Below, one piece after another: positions 7,904 to 16,278 of a stretch of DNA of 39,880 bases. The position numbers and the translations under genes are program-made. The notes below the pieces were generated by a model, which saw only the letters and a list, made by a program, of their open reading frames with translations, did no database searches and had not been told where the DNA came from. Numbering within the stretch: position 1 is the stretch's first letter; every line of letters starts with the position of its first letter. This DNA comes from a virus. The stretch is from IMG/VR virus record IMGVR_UViG_3300047319_000662, positions 1 through 39,880 of that record. One strand, 5' to 3'.

Positions 7904-10782
7904 GCAATCCCGTTTTGCATCTTCCAGAGCGCACCGCCCTGCTTACGCTCATTTGCGACGACGGCGCGAAGTGCTGCCGTGATCTTCCGGTCGAGATCAC
8001 CTGCATTCTTCTGGTTTGCATTGCTATCCGGACCGCCGGCGAGGGTGATCTGCGGGGCAATCGTCAGATCGCCTCCGCGCCCCACCGTCGCTGTCGACGC
8101 TGCATTGCTGATATACCCGCCCCTGGCAAAATGTCGCCACCCGTTGACACGTCCTTCGTTCATCGCGTCGAGATTTGCCACACCAATGCGCTGCACAGCC
8201 GACGCTTTCATCATGTATTCGCCGTCTGATGCCATCACCGGAATGCTGTCGCTAGTGGATGTGCCCGGACCAGAAATCGCACCACCGCCAGCCAGGTGAA
8301 ACGCATAGGAACTCGGGCCAGCCGCCGCCGTTGACGAGTCGCCAAAATACGAGCCGAGCGCGGTTGCCGCGTAGCTGAAAAGCCCCGAGATCGCCGCCCG
8401 CGCCTGCATGCGGGCAATATCGGAAATAACGCTTGTAGCCAGACTGCTGAAACTGATCTTGCCGGTCGTCACGAACGTCGCGAACGCATCCTCCATCCCC
8501 TTGAATGCATCCTGAAACGTCGACGCCGTCGACGCGGCTACATTGGCCGCCTGATCAGCGTAATCGGCGATCCCCCGCTTCGCGCCCGTCGTCCAGTCCG
8601 CGTTGGCCGCGCGAATATCTGCTGACGACTTCTGCGCGATCGCAACCGACTGGGCATAGTAACTTTGGGTCGCGGCCAGCTCGCCGGCGTACTGATCCGG
8701 CCCGATCCGATGCTCGGTCTGCTGCTTGGCGAGGTCTGCGACCTTTCTGTCATAGTCCTGCCGGATCGAGATCTGCTTGTCGTAATCAGCCCGATCGTTG
8801 GTCCCCATGCTCAGGCCGGCCAAAGTCGTATCCGCAGCGGCCTGTTGGGTGTCGAGCTGCTGCTTCAGCGCATCCGTGTACACCTTGATGTCGGACGCCC
8901 GCTTGGCCGCGAGCTTCGCCGTGTCGTCGGTGTACTGCTGGTCGTCGTCGGAGATCTTCTTACGCGTGGCCGCGATCTCAGCAGCGTATTTCTCCATCGC
9001 CGACTTCTGCTTTTTCCCTTGCGCGATGGCCTCTTCCTGCTGCTGGATCGACAGTTGATCCGCAAGAGCTTTCTGCCGGGCTTCGTGCGACTGCCGCAGC
9101 GCATCGTCCTGCGTGATCAAACCCTGATCGAGCAGGCTCTTGATGTGATCGAGCGACGTCTTGAGGCCAGTTTCCACGGCCTTGTCCTGCGCATCGAGTG
9201 CGGTGAGCTGCGCGTTAATGGCATTCTGTGCCGCTGCGGCCGCAGCAGATGCAGCCGCCTTGGATCCGTTGCGACTAGCGAATTCCTTATCGATCTGCTG
9301 CAGATTCGCGGCGTGGCGTTTTTGCGCCGCCTCGTACTGAGTCGACGTCTTGTCGAGATCATTGATCGCCGCCGCGTAGTCGGCGTTTTCCTTTTTAACA
9401 GCAAGCGTGCGCTGATCCGCCGGCGTCGCATACTGCGTGCTGTTCAGATACTTGTTGACCGCGACGGCTGCGTCGCCGCCCTTCGCACGCGCTTCGGCGT
9501 CGCGCGTCGTTTTGAACTGCACCGCCTGCTGATCACGCAGCGTATTGAGCGTGGCAGTCTCGACCGCGAGCTGCTGCTTCGCCTGATCGAGGCTAAACGA
9601 CGATGCCCCCTGCAACTGGTCGACGTTGTGCTGCGCGGCCTGAACGCGTGCCAGCTGATCGCCGATCTGCTTCGTCATGCTATCGGGCACGCCGATGTCC
9701 ATGATCGACGCCTTGACGCGACCGATGATCACGCCCCAGTCGTTCCACCACCGCATTACGGTGCCGATATTTTTCTCGGCAGCCGCCGCGACCGATTCGT
9801 GCGCGCTGATCAGATCCAGCATCGCGGCCTTCTGAGCAGCTGCTGCGTCGCCTGCCCGCACGAACCCTTCGATCTCCTCGACCTGCGCCGCTGAGAACGT
9901 GTGGTGCTGTTCCTGATACGTTTCAAGCCACTGCAGGACGTTGTCGTGCATGCGGGTGAGCGACTCGACCGCCTTGTCTGCGCTCTCGCCCGTATCCTCG
10001 CCCATCGCGATTGCGGCTCGCCCGGCGAGCGCGAGATCGTCGCCTGTGAAGCGCCCGGTGTTGGCGACCTGCGCGAGCACGTCACGCGCGGCCGACAACG
10101 ACGTGTGCGCGTCGACCATGCTATTTGACACGTCGATCAGATCCGATGCCGTCACGCCGAGCGCACCATGCGTGCTTACGATCGCTTTCTGGAATGCATC
10201 GTATTGCGCCGAACCATCGTAGATCGTTTTAAAGAACAGTGCCGCAGCTGCCGCCGTCACACCCAGCCCGATGCCCAGTGGGCTCATGACAAGCGAGAGC
10301 GCATCAGTCCGCTCTGCGAGCACCAGCATCGATCCGCCGAGCTTCTGCCAGCTGCCCTGTGATGCTTCGTGAGCGAGCACGGCGAGCTCGCGACGCGCAG
10401 CCGTCGAATTGAGGCTAAAACTGTGCGCCGATTCGCCCGCATGGTCGGACGCTGCAGCCGCTGCCTCGATCTTCGCGATCGACGCCGCTGCAGCATCCGA
10501 CACGCCGAGCTGCGCCGCCTTCATCCGGAGCAGTTCAGCGGTCGTCTTGCCGGCAGTGTCTGCCTGACGGGTCAGCGACGACACGAACTTGTTGATAGAC
10601 CGCGCAGAGGCATCGCTACCATTCGCAGCCGCCTCGGCGATAGCCTGCTGCGCGACAGCGGTGCGGCGTGCCGCTTCGTCCTGCGACTGCAGGAAAGCGT
10701 TCGCTGACTTCGTCGCGCGCTCCAGCTCCGCCGTGTAGCCGCTCGCGTCTGCGGTGACGCGTGTTACGGTTTCATTTGCCAT
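7900..10782 (-). CDS. H: tape measure protein, gpH-like
   Basis: This 960-residue protein sets tail length and is ejected with DNA. The N-terminus (MANETVTRVTADASGYTAELERATKSANAFLQSQ) and the long Ala/Gln/Asp-rich coiled-coil body fit the lambda-type tape measure family. A hydrophobic segment lies at about residues 168-195 (LSLVMSPLGIGLGVTAAAAALFF). The C-terminal part (FQDAFKGMEDAFATFVTTGKISFSSLATSVISDIARMQARAAISGLFSYAATALGSYFG) is the conserved tape-measure C-terminal domain, followed by GGAISGPGTSTSDSIPVMASDGEYMM, commonly seen near the processed end. It starts inside the last codons of the gp10-like gene and its stop overlaps the M start. Confidence 0.94.
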   Translation of the reverse strand: MANETVTRVTADASGYTAELERATKSANAFLQSQDEAARRTAVAQQAIAEAAANGSDASARSINKFVSSLTRQADTAGKTTAELLRMKAAQLGVSDAAAASIAKIEAAAAASDHAGESAHSFSLNSTAARRELAVLAHEASQGSWQKLGGSMLVLAERTDALSLVMSPLGIGLGVTAAAAALFFKTIYDGSAQYDAFQKAIVSTHGALGVTASDLIDVSNSMVDAHTSLSAARDVLAQVANTGRFTGDDLALAGRAAIAMGEDTGESADKAVESLTRMHDNVLQWLETYQEQHHTFSAAQVEEIEGFVRAGDAAAAQKAAMLDLISAHESVAAAAEKNIGTVMRWWNDWGVIIGRVKASIMDIGVPDSMTKQIGDQLARVQAAQHNVDQLQGASSFSLDQAKQQLAVETATLNTLRDQQAVQFKTTRDAEARAKGGDAAVAVNKYLNSTQYATPADQRTLAVKKENADYAAAINDLDKTSTQYEAAQKRHAANLQQIDKEFASRNGSKAAASAAAAAAQNAINAQLTALDAQDKAVETGLKTSLDHIKSLLDQGLITQDDALRQSHEARQKALADQLSIQQQEEAIAQGKKQKSAMEKYAAEIAATRKKISDDDQQYTDDTAKLAAKRASDIKVYTDALKQQLDTQQAAADTTLAGLSMGTNDRADYDKQISIRQDYDRKVADLAKQQTEHRIGPDQYAGELAATQSYYAQSVAIAQKSSADIRAANADWTTGAKRGIADYADQAANVAASTASTFQDAFKGMEDAFATFVTTGKISFSSLATSVISDIARMQARAAISGLFSYAATALGSYFGDSSTAAAGPSSYAFHLAGGGAISGPGTSTSDSIPVMASDGEYMMKASAVQRIGVANLDAMNEGRVNGWRHFARGGYISNAASTATVGRGGDLTIAPQITLAGGPDSNANQKNAGDLDRKITAALRAVVANERKQGGALWKMQNGIA

Positions 10783-11173
10783 TTGCCGCCTTCAATTTTT
10801 CGTCAATGACCTGACGTACGGCCTCGGCCGCTGCAGTTTTCTTGGCTTCGAAAGCCGGCCGCATAAACGGATCAGCGGCAGATCTCGACGTCCCGTATTC
10901 AACGAAACGCAGATAAAACGCGTCTTTGCTCCACGTGACGATGTAAGACGCGATCTTCCCTGTGACGGAAACCTCTTTGTCGTACGCGATGAGCAGCGAT
11001 TTTTTGCCCTTGCCGGTCGCGACTGGGACGCGCAGCTCCATCTCGTCGAGGATCACGCGAGCGCCCGCCACCGCGGCCTGCCGCAGCGTCGATTCGCCCA
11101 TCGCTTCGTCGAGTGCACGGAGCTGCGCGGTGAGCGCTTCCGGGTTTGCCACTTCAAACGGTTTTCTTGCCAT
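10772..11173 (-). CDS. HK97 gp10-like head-tail joining / tail terminator family protein
   Basis: The 133-residue protein carries the typical HK97-gp10 features: a conserved segment RVPVATGKGKKSL near the middle and a C-terminal FVEYGTSRSAADPFMRPAFE. Family members act in joining head and tail or completing the tail. It starts within the last 20 bases of the T frame. Its place between the G/T pair and the tape measure is unusual, because this family normally lies before the tail tube gene. Confidence 0.85.
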   Translation of the reverse strand: MARKPFEVANPEALTAQLRALDEAMGESTLRQAAVAGARVILDEMELRVPVATGKGKKSLLIAYDKEVSVTGKIASYIVTWSKDAFYLRFVEYGTSRSAADPFMRPAFEAKKTAAAEAVRQVIDEKLKAANGK

Positions 11174-11863
11174 CTGGAACGACTCCGAAGAGCGCCGCCG
11201 AGATCAGGTTTGACTGCGCTTCCTTATCGGCCAGCAGGACAGGCTGTGCGTCATCGTTCGCCGCAGTGCGCTCGTCAGCCCAAGGGATGAAATGCAGCGC
11301 ACCGAACGCATTCGGATGCGCCTTGATGTTGCGGTTGACGTTGTAGATGGCCGAGGTGATCAGGCCCGTCCGAAGGTCGGAGAAACGCTCACCGAATGGC
11401 TCAACGTTGTAGTACGCGAGCCACTCGGTGAATTCAGCGCTGTCGACCTCGCGCATTGCACGCGAGACCGACATGCCAAGTTCCTTTGCTAGGCGGAACC
11501 AGAAGAGCCGCTCGGGGCGGCTTCGGAGTTTTTTTCCGCCTCCTCCACTGCCGCCGGGCCGAATCCATTCAGAGGCTCAGCGACGCGGCTGACGCGCGTG
11601 AGAGCCGCAGAGCTCTTGTTGCGCAACCAGTCGATATCGTCGGCCGTGAAAAGTGGCTTTGCATCGTCGCCCACCACCGTCGCCACCAGCAGCGTCGCCT
11701 GGAAGTAACTGACCGATTTATCACCAGCCTGCAAGGCGGTCTGGAAAACGTCACGAGCGCGGCCGTCCATCACGATCACGGTCACTTCGCCGCCCCATTC
11801 CGGCACCGACACAACTTGAGATTTCAGATCGGCAGCAGCCTGAATCAGTTCGCGAGTCAGCAT
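11154..11863 (-). CDS. tail assembly chaperone GT fusion via -1 frameshift
   Basis: The T domain has no good start of its own. Reading upstream, its frame continues as RLFWFRLAKELGMSVSRAM, the usual start of the T domain of phage tail chaperones, and is open through the end of the G gene. The two frames join at A AAA AAC (positions 34 to 28 of the 11,500s on the minus strand), a canonical -1 slip heptamer. Slippage after the 112th G codon would yield about 236 residues. In lambda, G and GT are made in a fixed ratio and bind the tape measure and tail tube protein. An ATG at 11474 gives a 106-residue T-only product but lies inside the conserved domain, so it is probably not the true start. Confidence 0.85.
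11489..11863 (-). CDS. G: tail assembly chaperone, gpG-like
   Basis: This 124-residue protein (MLTRELIQAAADLKSQVVSVPEW... ITVIVMDGRARDVFQTALQAGDKSVSYFQATLLVATVVGDD) matches the short form of the tail assembly chaperone that lies between the tail tube and tape measure genes. Its C-terminus after the slip site is low in complexity (SEAAPSGSSGSA), as is common where most ribosomes end after failing to shift. It starts three bases after the tail tube gene. Confidence 0.88.
   Translation of the reverse strand: MLTRELIQAAADLKSQVVSVPEWGGEVTVIVMDGRARDVFQTALQAGDKSVSYFQATLLVATVVGDDAKPLFTADDIDWLRNKSSAALTRVSRVAEPLNGFGPAAVEEAEKNSEAAPSGSSGSA
11528..11534 (-). other. -1 ribosomal frameshift heptamer A AAA AAC
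   Basis: Seven A's followed by C occur on the minus strand at 11535-11528. In the G frame the codons are GAA AAA AAC, so the last seven bases form X XXY YYZ. The -1 frame then continues CTC CGA AGC into the T domain. The position, shortly before the G stop, matches the arrangement in lambda-like tail chaperone genes. Confidence 0.85.
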
Positions 11864-11866
11864 TGA

Positions 11867-12301
11867 TTAACCCCCCTCTGCCGGTGCTTCCGTGACGACG
11901 TCGCCGCTGATCGTCAGTGCGATGGTGTTGGTAAGCAGTGCGTCCGTGCCGCCCGCGATCGGGAACGACTTCACCGACGCTGTGAACGTGTGCGTGTAGC
12001 CGTTCGGAAGCGTCAGCTGATACTTCTTCTGCGTCGACGCGCGCTTCGACGCGAGCATCGCGGCCTGCCCCGGATCGGCATAGTCGATATTTGCGTCGAT
12101 CGAAAACGACCCCCAATCTTGCAGGCCGAGCAGTCGCTCTTTCGCAGTCGAATCCAGATCGGTCGTGTCGAGCTCGGTCGCAGAGCCGTCGAAGCCGCTA
12201 TAGCTCTTGACGTTCTTGACCTTGGTCCAGACGGGAGCAAGGTCGGTCCCGGAGTTGATCGCGAAGGTTGTCCCCTGCGCGGAAATTGCGGAGCTGGTCA
12301 T
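11867..12301 (-). CDS. major tail (tube) protein
   Basis: The 144-residue protein lies directly before the G/GT pair, the usual place of the tube protein. The sequence (MTSSAISAQGTTFAINSG, then VKNVKSYSGFDGSATELDTTDLDSTAKERLLGLQDWGSFSIDANIDY) is typical of the siphovirus tail tube family, including the TELDTTDLDS segment. The C-terminus (TNTIALTISGDVVTEAPAEGG) is a strand plus flexible end. It should form the stacked hexameric rings of the tail. Confidence 0.92.
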   Translation of the reverse strand: MTSSAISAQGTTFAINSGTDLAPVWTKVKNVKSYSGFDGSATELDTTDLDSTAKERLLGLQDWGSFSIDANIDYADPGQAAMLASKRASTQKKYQLTLPNGYTHTFTASVKSFPIAGGTDALLTNTIALTISGDVVTEAPAEGG

Positions 12302-12313
12302 ATACAGATCCCT

Positions 12314-12670
12314 TTAGGTTGAATACCAGATTGAAATATCGAGGCGCGAGCCGTAGAGCTTCGTGTCCTCTTCGTACACATCGACGGGCTCGCCGATCGG
12401 CGTCCCCTTGATGACGCCCTCACACAGCGCCGCCATCGCCTGATCCATCAAGATGGTCGACGCCTCGCACGCGGCAGACCAGACCGCGATCTGCATGCGT
12501 GCGTTGCGAGTGGTTGATATGCCGTCGAGAGTCGCTGAGTCAGCGCCGCCCACACGCTGATATGCGATGTATGGCGTTGGCGTGCCACGCGGTGCAGCGC
12601 CCGGAAACACGCGCTCATCGACGAGCGGATCGAGGGCAGCGCGCACGATCGCGTTGATCGAATCAGCCAC
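12314..12670 (-). CDS. DUF3168-type tail completion protein
   Basis: The 118-residue protein probably starts with GTG at 12670, overlapping the end of the preceding gene by eight bases. The pattern IVRAALDPLVDERVFPGAAP... PYIAYQRVGG... and the C-terminal GSRLDISIWYST fits the DUF3168 / HK97 gp10-neighbour family that caps the tail at the head-proximal end. A longer in-frame extension to 12820 would overlap the whole preceding gene and is less likely. Confidence 0.82.
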   Translation of the reverse strand: MADSINAIVRAALDPLVDERVFPGAAPRGTPTPYIAYQRVGGADSATLDGISTTRNARMQIAVWSAACEASTILMDQAMAALCEGVIKGTPIGEPVDVYEEDTKLYGSRLDISIWYST

Positions 12671-12848
12671 GCGGCCCACCCCGCTGCGGCTCTTCCGGCA
12701 GGTATTCGCAACGCACCGTGACCGGCTCGTCCACCGCGAACCGGACTTCGAACGACAGCACGTTTTTCGGAATGCCGAGCTCGTCGCGCAGGAGATCGGA
12801 TAGCTCCTTCCCGGTCCCATGCGCAGCGGTTAATGTCTTGCTACCCAT
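12663..12848 (-). CDS. small protein of the head-tail joining block
   Basis: The gene encodes 61 residues from the ATG at 12848, behind GGGAG. The protein (MGSKTLTAAHGTGKELSDL... FEVRFAVDEPVTVRCEYLP) has no signal or membrane segment. It overlaps both neighbours (8 bp with each) and is therefore probably translated. Its place is where many relatives carry the gp10-like gene, which is elsewhere here. No family is recognised and the function is unknown. Confidence 0.65.
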   Translation of the reverse strand: MGSKTLTAAHGTGKELSDLLRDELGIPKNVLSFEVRFAVDEPVTVRCEYLPEEPQRGGPRG

Positions 12849-13167
12849 TGTTGACTCCCGTTGTGCACGCAAGGTCGACATGATCCTGATCCTCTTCGTC
12901 TGGCAACACTGCGACGATGTCAAACACCGTCGCACCATAAACAACCCGCATCGCCGCGTTCAGGTCAGTCCGCCATCGCACCCGAATGCTTACCGTGGCA
13001 GCGTTCTTTTCCGCGCTGGACGCGAGGAACTGGCGGCCATTCAGATAGCGGACATCCGCCCAGACAGTGTCAAAGTCAATCCAGCCGGTGGACGGTTGCC
13101 CGGCCGGATCGCGTATCTGACCGGGCGTCTGTATCGTCATGCGATGTTTCAGCTTGCCTGCTCTCAT
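12841..13167 (-). CDS. head closure / head-tail adaptor protein
   Basis: This 108-residue protein from the ATG at 13167 matches the phage head-tail joining family (SPP1 gp16 type): MRAGKLKHRMTIQTPGQ at the start, GWIDFDTVWADVRYLNGRQFLAS, then VSIRVRWRTDLNAAMRVVYGATVFDIVAVLPDEEDQDHVDLAC. These proteins close the portal after DNA packaging and form the interface for the tail. It starts two bases after the connector gene stop. Confidence 0.88.
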   Translation of the reverse strand: MRAGKLKHRMTIQTPGQIRDPAGQPSTGWIDFDTVWADVRYLNGRQFLASSAEKNAATVSIRVRWRTDLNAAMRVVYGATVFDIVAVLPDEEDQDHVDLACTTGVNNG

Positions 13168-13168
13168 G

Positions 13169-13831
13169 TCACACCACCGGAATGCTGTAGGGGTCGAGCA
13201 GGCCATCGGCGAATCCCAGTTCCGGCACCGGCTGGCCAGCGGCAAACTCCTCGCGGTTTTCGTACAGCGCTCCGAGCCGCAGCTTGATCCAGCTGATGAT
13301 CGGCGCCGGGATCTGCGAGGCATCAGGCCATCCCGCGTCATAAACGATCGTGACGGCATCCGGCTCGCGTGCGGTATGGGGCCACGGTGCACCGACCGGC
13401 CGAAGCAATGCGAGCTTCTCGCCGACGACCGCGAGCCGATATGCAGACGGGTCCATCGTCACGCGCTGCAGCGTCGCATCGAGATAGGTGACCGATGTAA
13501 TCGCCCTGATCGGCGGATGCGGCAACACGATGGAATCGGGCGAACCGTGGCATCGGGCGCGATACCAGGCAGGATTGAAGGTCAGCCCATGATGCAGATG
13601 GCCGCTCTCCTCGAACCACGGTTGACGAAAGCTACTTTGGGTGAGCATCCATGATTGCGGCAGGATGCTGCGTTGCATGCGCCCTTCGCATGACGTACGC
13701 GCGGAAGTGATCATCAAGCCGATCAGCACATCGTCCGTATTCCCGTCGACGCGCAGATGCAGCTTCGCGTCGTCGAGGCTGATCGGCTCGTCGACCGCCT
13801 CCCCCGCGATGCGGGAGAGGCCGACCGTCAT
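13169..13831 (-). CDS. gp6-like head-tail connector
   Basis: The 220-residue protein begins MTVGLSRIAGEAVDEPISLDDAKLHLRVDG, followed by a helical segment (DDVLIGLMITSARTSCEGRMQRSILPQSW), the hallmark of HK97 gp6-type connectors that bind under the portal. The C-terminal half (VTIVYDAGWPDASQIPAPIISWIKLRLGALYENREEF) is also typical. The start overlaps the stop of the gene before it (ATGA type). Confidence 0.9.
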   Translation of the reverse strand: MTVGLSRIAGEAVDEPISLDDAKLHLRVDGNTDDVLIGLMITSARTSCEGRMQRSILPQSWMLTQSSFRQPWFEESGHLHHGLTFNPAWYRARCHGSPDSIVLPHPPIRAITSVTYLDATLQRVTMDPSAYRLAVVGEKLALLRPVGAPWPHTAREPDAVTIVYDAGWPDASQIPAPIISWIKLRLGALYENREEFAAGQPVPELGFADGLLDPYSIPVV

Positions 13832-14184
13832 TGCTGCGCCACCGGATCGGTTGCCGCGTCTACACCCGGGATCTGGGCTTGAGCATCAGCTTGTCCGTCC
13901 GTCGCGCCTTGCGTTGATACCGGCGCAGCAGCACCGCCGGCCGAAGCTGGTTGCAGCTCCGCAGGAACGAGCGCAGCACCCTCGGGTACGACATGCTCGA
14001 TCGGCTCTTTGCCGAGCTCGTCGCGCGCATAGGCGACGGCGTCCGGATCCGAGTCTGCGACGCCGGACTTCTCATGAGCAGCGGCAAGCCTCGCCGGCAT
14101 TGAGACGACGTCATTGCAAAAATAATCAGTCGAGTGAATCCGAATCGCCTGCAGAATGCGAACGAGTACATTTTTGGTAGCCAT
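13828..14184 (-). CDS. hypothetical protein between capsid and connector genes
   Basis: The 118-residue protein from the ATG at 14184 (GAGGG upstream) starts MATKNVLVRILQAIRIHSTDYFCNDVVSMP and ends in an Ala/Gln/Pro-rich, probably disordered tail (about residues 78-118). A stretch DPDAVAYARDELGK lies in between. It shares an ATGA overlap with the connector gene, so it belongs to the head operon. It could be a head decoration, capsid-linked or assembly factor; no family is recognised. Confidence 0.7.
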   Translation of the reverse strand: MATKNVLVRILQAIRIHSTDYFCNDVVSMPARLAAAHEKSGVADSDPDAVAYARDELGKEPIEHVVPEGAALVPAELQPASAGGAAAPVSTQGATDGQADAQAQIPGVDAATDPVAQQ

Positions 14185-14255
14185 ACGGCCCTCATAGATA
14201 TACGGGAAATGAAGTGACGCGCGGAGCACCGCGCATCACCGGCACATCACGGCGA

Positions 14256-15479
14256 TCAGGTCGCCGAATTCTGGAACGTCTTGGCAGCACCGCCGACGTC
14301 GGTCCACGCACCGCCGGAACGCATCCAGGCGAGGAAACCGACCTGCCCCTTGGATGCGTAGGCCGAATCCGCGAAACGGAACAGCGTGATGCCCATCACG
14401 TCCCGAACCTTGTAGTACGAGAAATCGCCGTATGCGATCGGCGTATTGCTCGCGCCCAGCACTGGCGAGTCGTTGTTGATCTGGATGTCCGCACCGAGCA
14501 GCTGGTCCGGCGACGCGCGCCCGATGCCAGCGTCGTAACTGGGCGTCCAGATCGGACGGCCGTTACCATCCTTCAGTTTCCGAATGACCTTGCGCGTGTT
14601 TTGATGGAACATCCATTTGCAGTTCGGGCCCGCGTATGCGTCGTCGATCGACTCCTGCAGGTCGACGAGGTTGTCATACGAGACAACCGTTGCGCCGCCC
14701 GTTGCTGCCGTCACACCAACGCCCAGCGAAGGGAACAGGCCCTTCGGCTTGTTCGTGCCGTCGCCGGCAGTGAAGTGATTGTTCGTCACGCGGCCGAGGC
14801 GTGTTGCGAGACGCGCGCGCACGAACGCCTCGATGTCGACTTCGGAGTCCTGCAGCAGTTCGAGCGGCACGGCGACGATCTTCGAGCTGTACTTGAACGG
14901 ATTTAAGCCAACCGATCCGAAAGATGGATCCTGCGCGGTTGCCGCCTGGTTCTGCGCGACGATTTCGCCCATTTCAGCGGTGCCATCGCTGGTCGGGAAG
15001 GCCATCGGATTGCCTTGCGCTGTCGTGAATACCTCCGCAACCTGACGCATGCCGCCGAATGCCTTGAGCGCTTCGATCACCGCTTTGGCGACGTCGGTTT
15101 GCACCGTATAGCCGCCTTGCCCCGGCGTATCCGTGCTCATCGTGTTGCGGATCGCCGTCCATTCCGCCGCGCTCAACGCATCGTTGCCGCCACGCAACCA
15201 GCGTGCGTATTGCTGACGAGTTGCCGACACACCTTCGTCACGGCCGCCGCGAGCCGGATCGCCGGCCAGTGCGTTGAAGCGCTGCTCAGCATTAGCATCG
15301 AGCATGCGCTGCTCGCGCTCGATCTGGGCGTCGACGTCGCGCAGCTTGTTATCCAGCTCCGTCCATTTCGCGTCACAGCCGTTTTCTTTCCACTTGCCGT
15401 CCGGGTTGCCGTCGAGCAGGTTGCGCATTTCCTTCGCAATTTCATTGCGCTGCTCTCGCAGAGCTTGAATCGAGATCAT
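14256..15479 (-). CDS. major capsid protein, HK97 fold
   Basis: The 407-residue protein has an N-terminal charged coiled coil (about residues 1-80, MISIQALREQRNEIAKEMRNLLDG... DAQIEREQRML) that acts as the built-in scaffold (delta domain), normally removed by the neighbouring protease. The mature shell part begins around residue 100 and includes GGYTVQTDVAKAVIEALKAFGGMRQVAEVFTT, ELLQDSEVDIEAFVRARLATRLGRVTNNHFTAGDG and the C-terminal DVMGITLFRFADSAYASKGQVGFLAWMRSGG, as in HK97-like capsids. It follows the protease gene directly. Confidence 0.95.
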   Translation of the reverse strand: MISIQALREQRNEIAKEMRNLLDGNPDGKWKENGCDAKWTELDNKLRDVDAQIEREQRMLDANAEQRFNALAGDPARGGRDEGVSATRQQYARWLRGGNDALSAAEWTAIRNTMSTDTPGQGGYTVQTDVAKAVIEALKAFGGMRQVAEVFTTAQGNPMAFPTSDGTAEMGEIVAQNQAATAQDPSFGSVGLNPFKYSSKIVAVPLELLQDSEVDIEAFVRARLATRLGRVTNNHFTAGDGTNKPKGLFPSLGVGVTAATGGATVVSYDNLVDLQESIDDAYAGPNCKWMFHQNTRKVIRKLKDGNGRPIWTPSYDAGIGRASPDQLLGADIQINNDSPVLGASNTPIAYGDFSYYKVRDVMGITLFRFADSAYASKGQVGFLAWMRSGGAWTDVGGAAKTFQNSAT

Positions 15480-15558
15480 ATGGTTCCTTTCAGAATGGTT
15501 GATACAAATGAAAAGGGCCGCACATGTGTGCGGCCCTCATTCGCCCCAGCGAGAGCGC

Positions 15559-16278
15559 TTACGGTGCGATTCTTTCGAGCATCGCCATGCGACGCTCCAA
15601 TGTGCTGCGATCGCGAACAGGTTCGCGAGGTGCCGGCGGCTCGATGAGCGCCTTCGGCGCGTTCGCATACGCCGATAGGTCCCAGCGCCCCGAGTTTTCC
15701 GTGCCGGCCGTCGCCGCGATGCGATCGGCGAACCCCATCTCCTTCGCCTCTGCAGCAGTCAGCCACGTCTCAGCCGTCATCATCGCGAGCAGCTCGTCTT
15801 TGGACTTGCCGGTGCGTGCGGCATAGTCGTTGACGATCGACTGGTCGATCTGGTCGAGCAGCCCGGCCGTCTTGCGCAGATCGTCTGCGTTGCCCATCTC
15901 GATCGTCCACGCCTTGTGGATCATGAAAAACGCGCCGTCCGAGATCTCAACCTCTTTCGCCGCCATCGCAACATAGCTGGCCGCCGACGCTGCGATGCCG
16001 TCGACGTGCGCAATGATGTTCGACGGATGCTGCCGGATCGCAGTCACCATCGCGCGCGCTTCGAACACGTCGCCGCCGGGACTGTTGATGCGCAGGTTGA
16101 TGGTCGGCGCATTGATCTCGCTGAGCTGCTGAACGAACGACTCGGCGGAAATGCCCCACCACGCGTCGATCGCGTCATACAGGTAGATCGTGACCTGATC
16201 GTCCGACGCCTTAACGTCGAATGACCGTGGCCGGTTCATGTTGTCGCGGATCAGGTTAAGTAGCGGGTTGCGTTTCAC
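15559..16278 (-). CDS. ClpP-type head maturation protease
   Basis: The 239-residue protein belongs to the ClpP/S14 prohead protease type. The nucleophile Ser lies in DGIAASAASYVAMAA and the His in GAFFMIHKAWT; LRINSPGGDVFEA is the conserved oxyanion-region motif. It should cut scaffold domains from the capsid precursor. GTG at 16278 is chosen because AAGGAG stands seven bases upstream; it overlaps the portal 3' end by 23 bp. An ATG 23 codons further in is possible but lacks a ribosome binding site. Confidence 0.9.
   Translation of the reverse strand: MKRNPLLNLIRDNMNRPRSFDVKASDDQVTIYLYDAIDAWWGISAESFVQQLSEINAPTINLRINSPGGDVFEARAMVTAIRQHPSNIIAHVDGIAASAASYVAMAAKEVEISDGAFFMIHKAWTIEMGNADDLRKTAGLLDQIDQSIVNDYAARTGKSKDELLAMMTAETWLTAAEAKEMGFADRIAATAGTENSGRWDLSAYANAPKALIEPPAPREPVRDRSTLERRMAMLERIAP

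Noticed and set aside
8665-9894. Long plus-strand frame (409 codons) opposite the tape measure gene
   Set aside because: Antisense shadow of an Ala/Gln/Asp-rich gene; Leu/Arg-rich composition mirrors the other strand.
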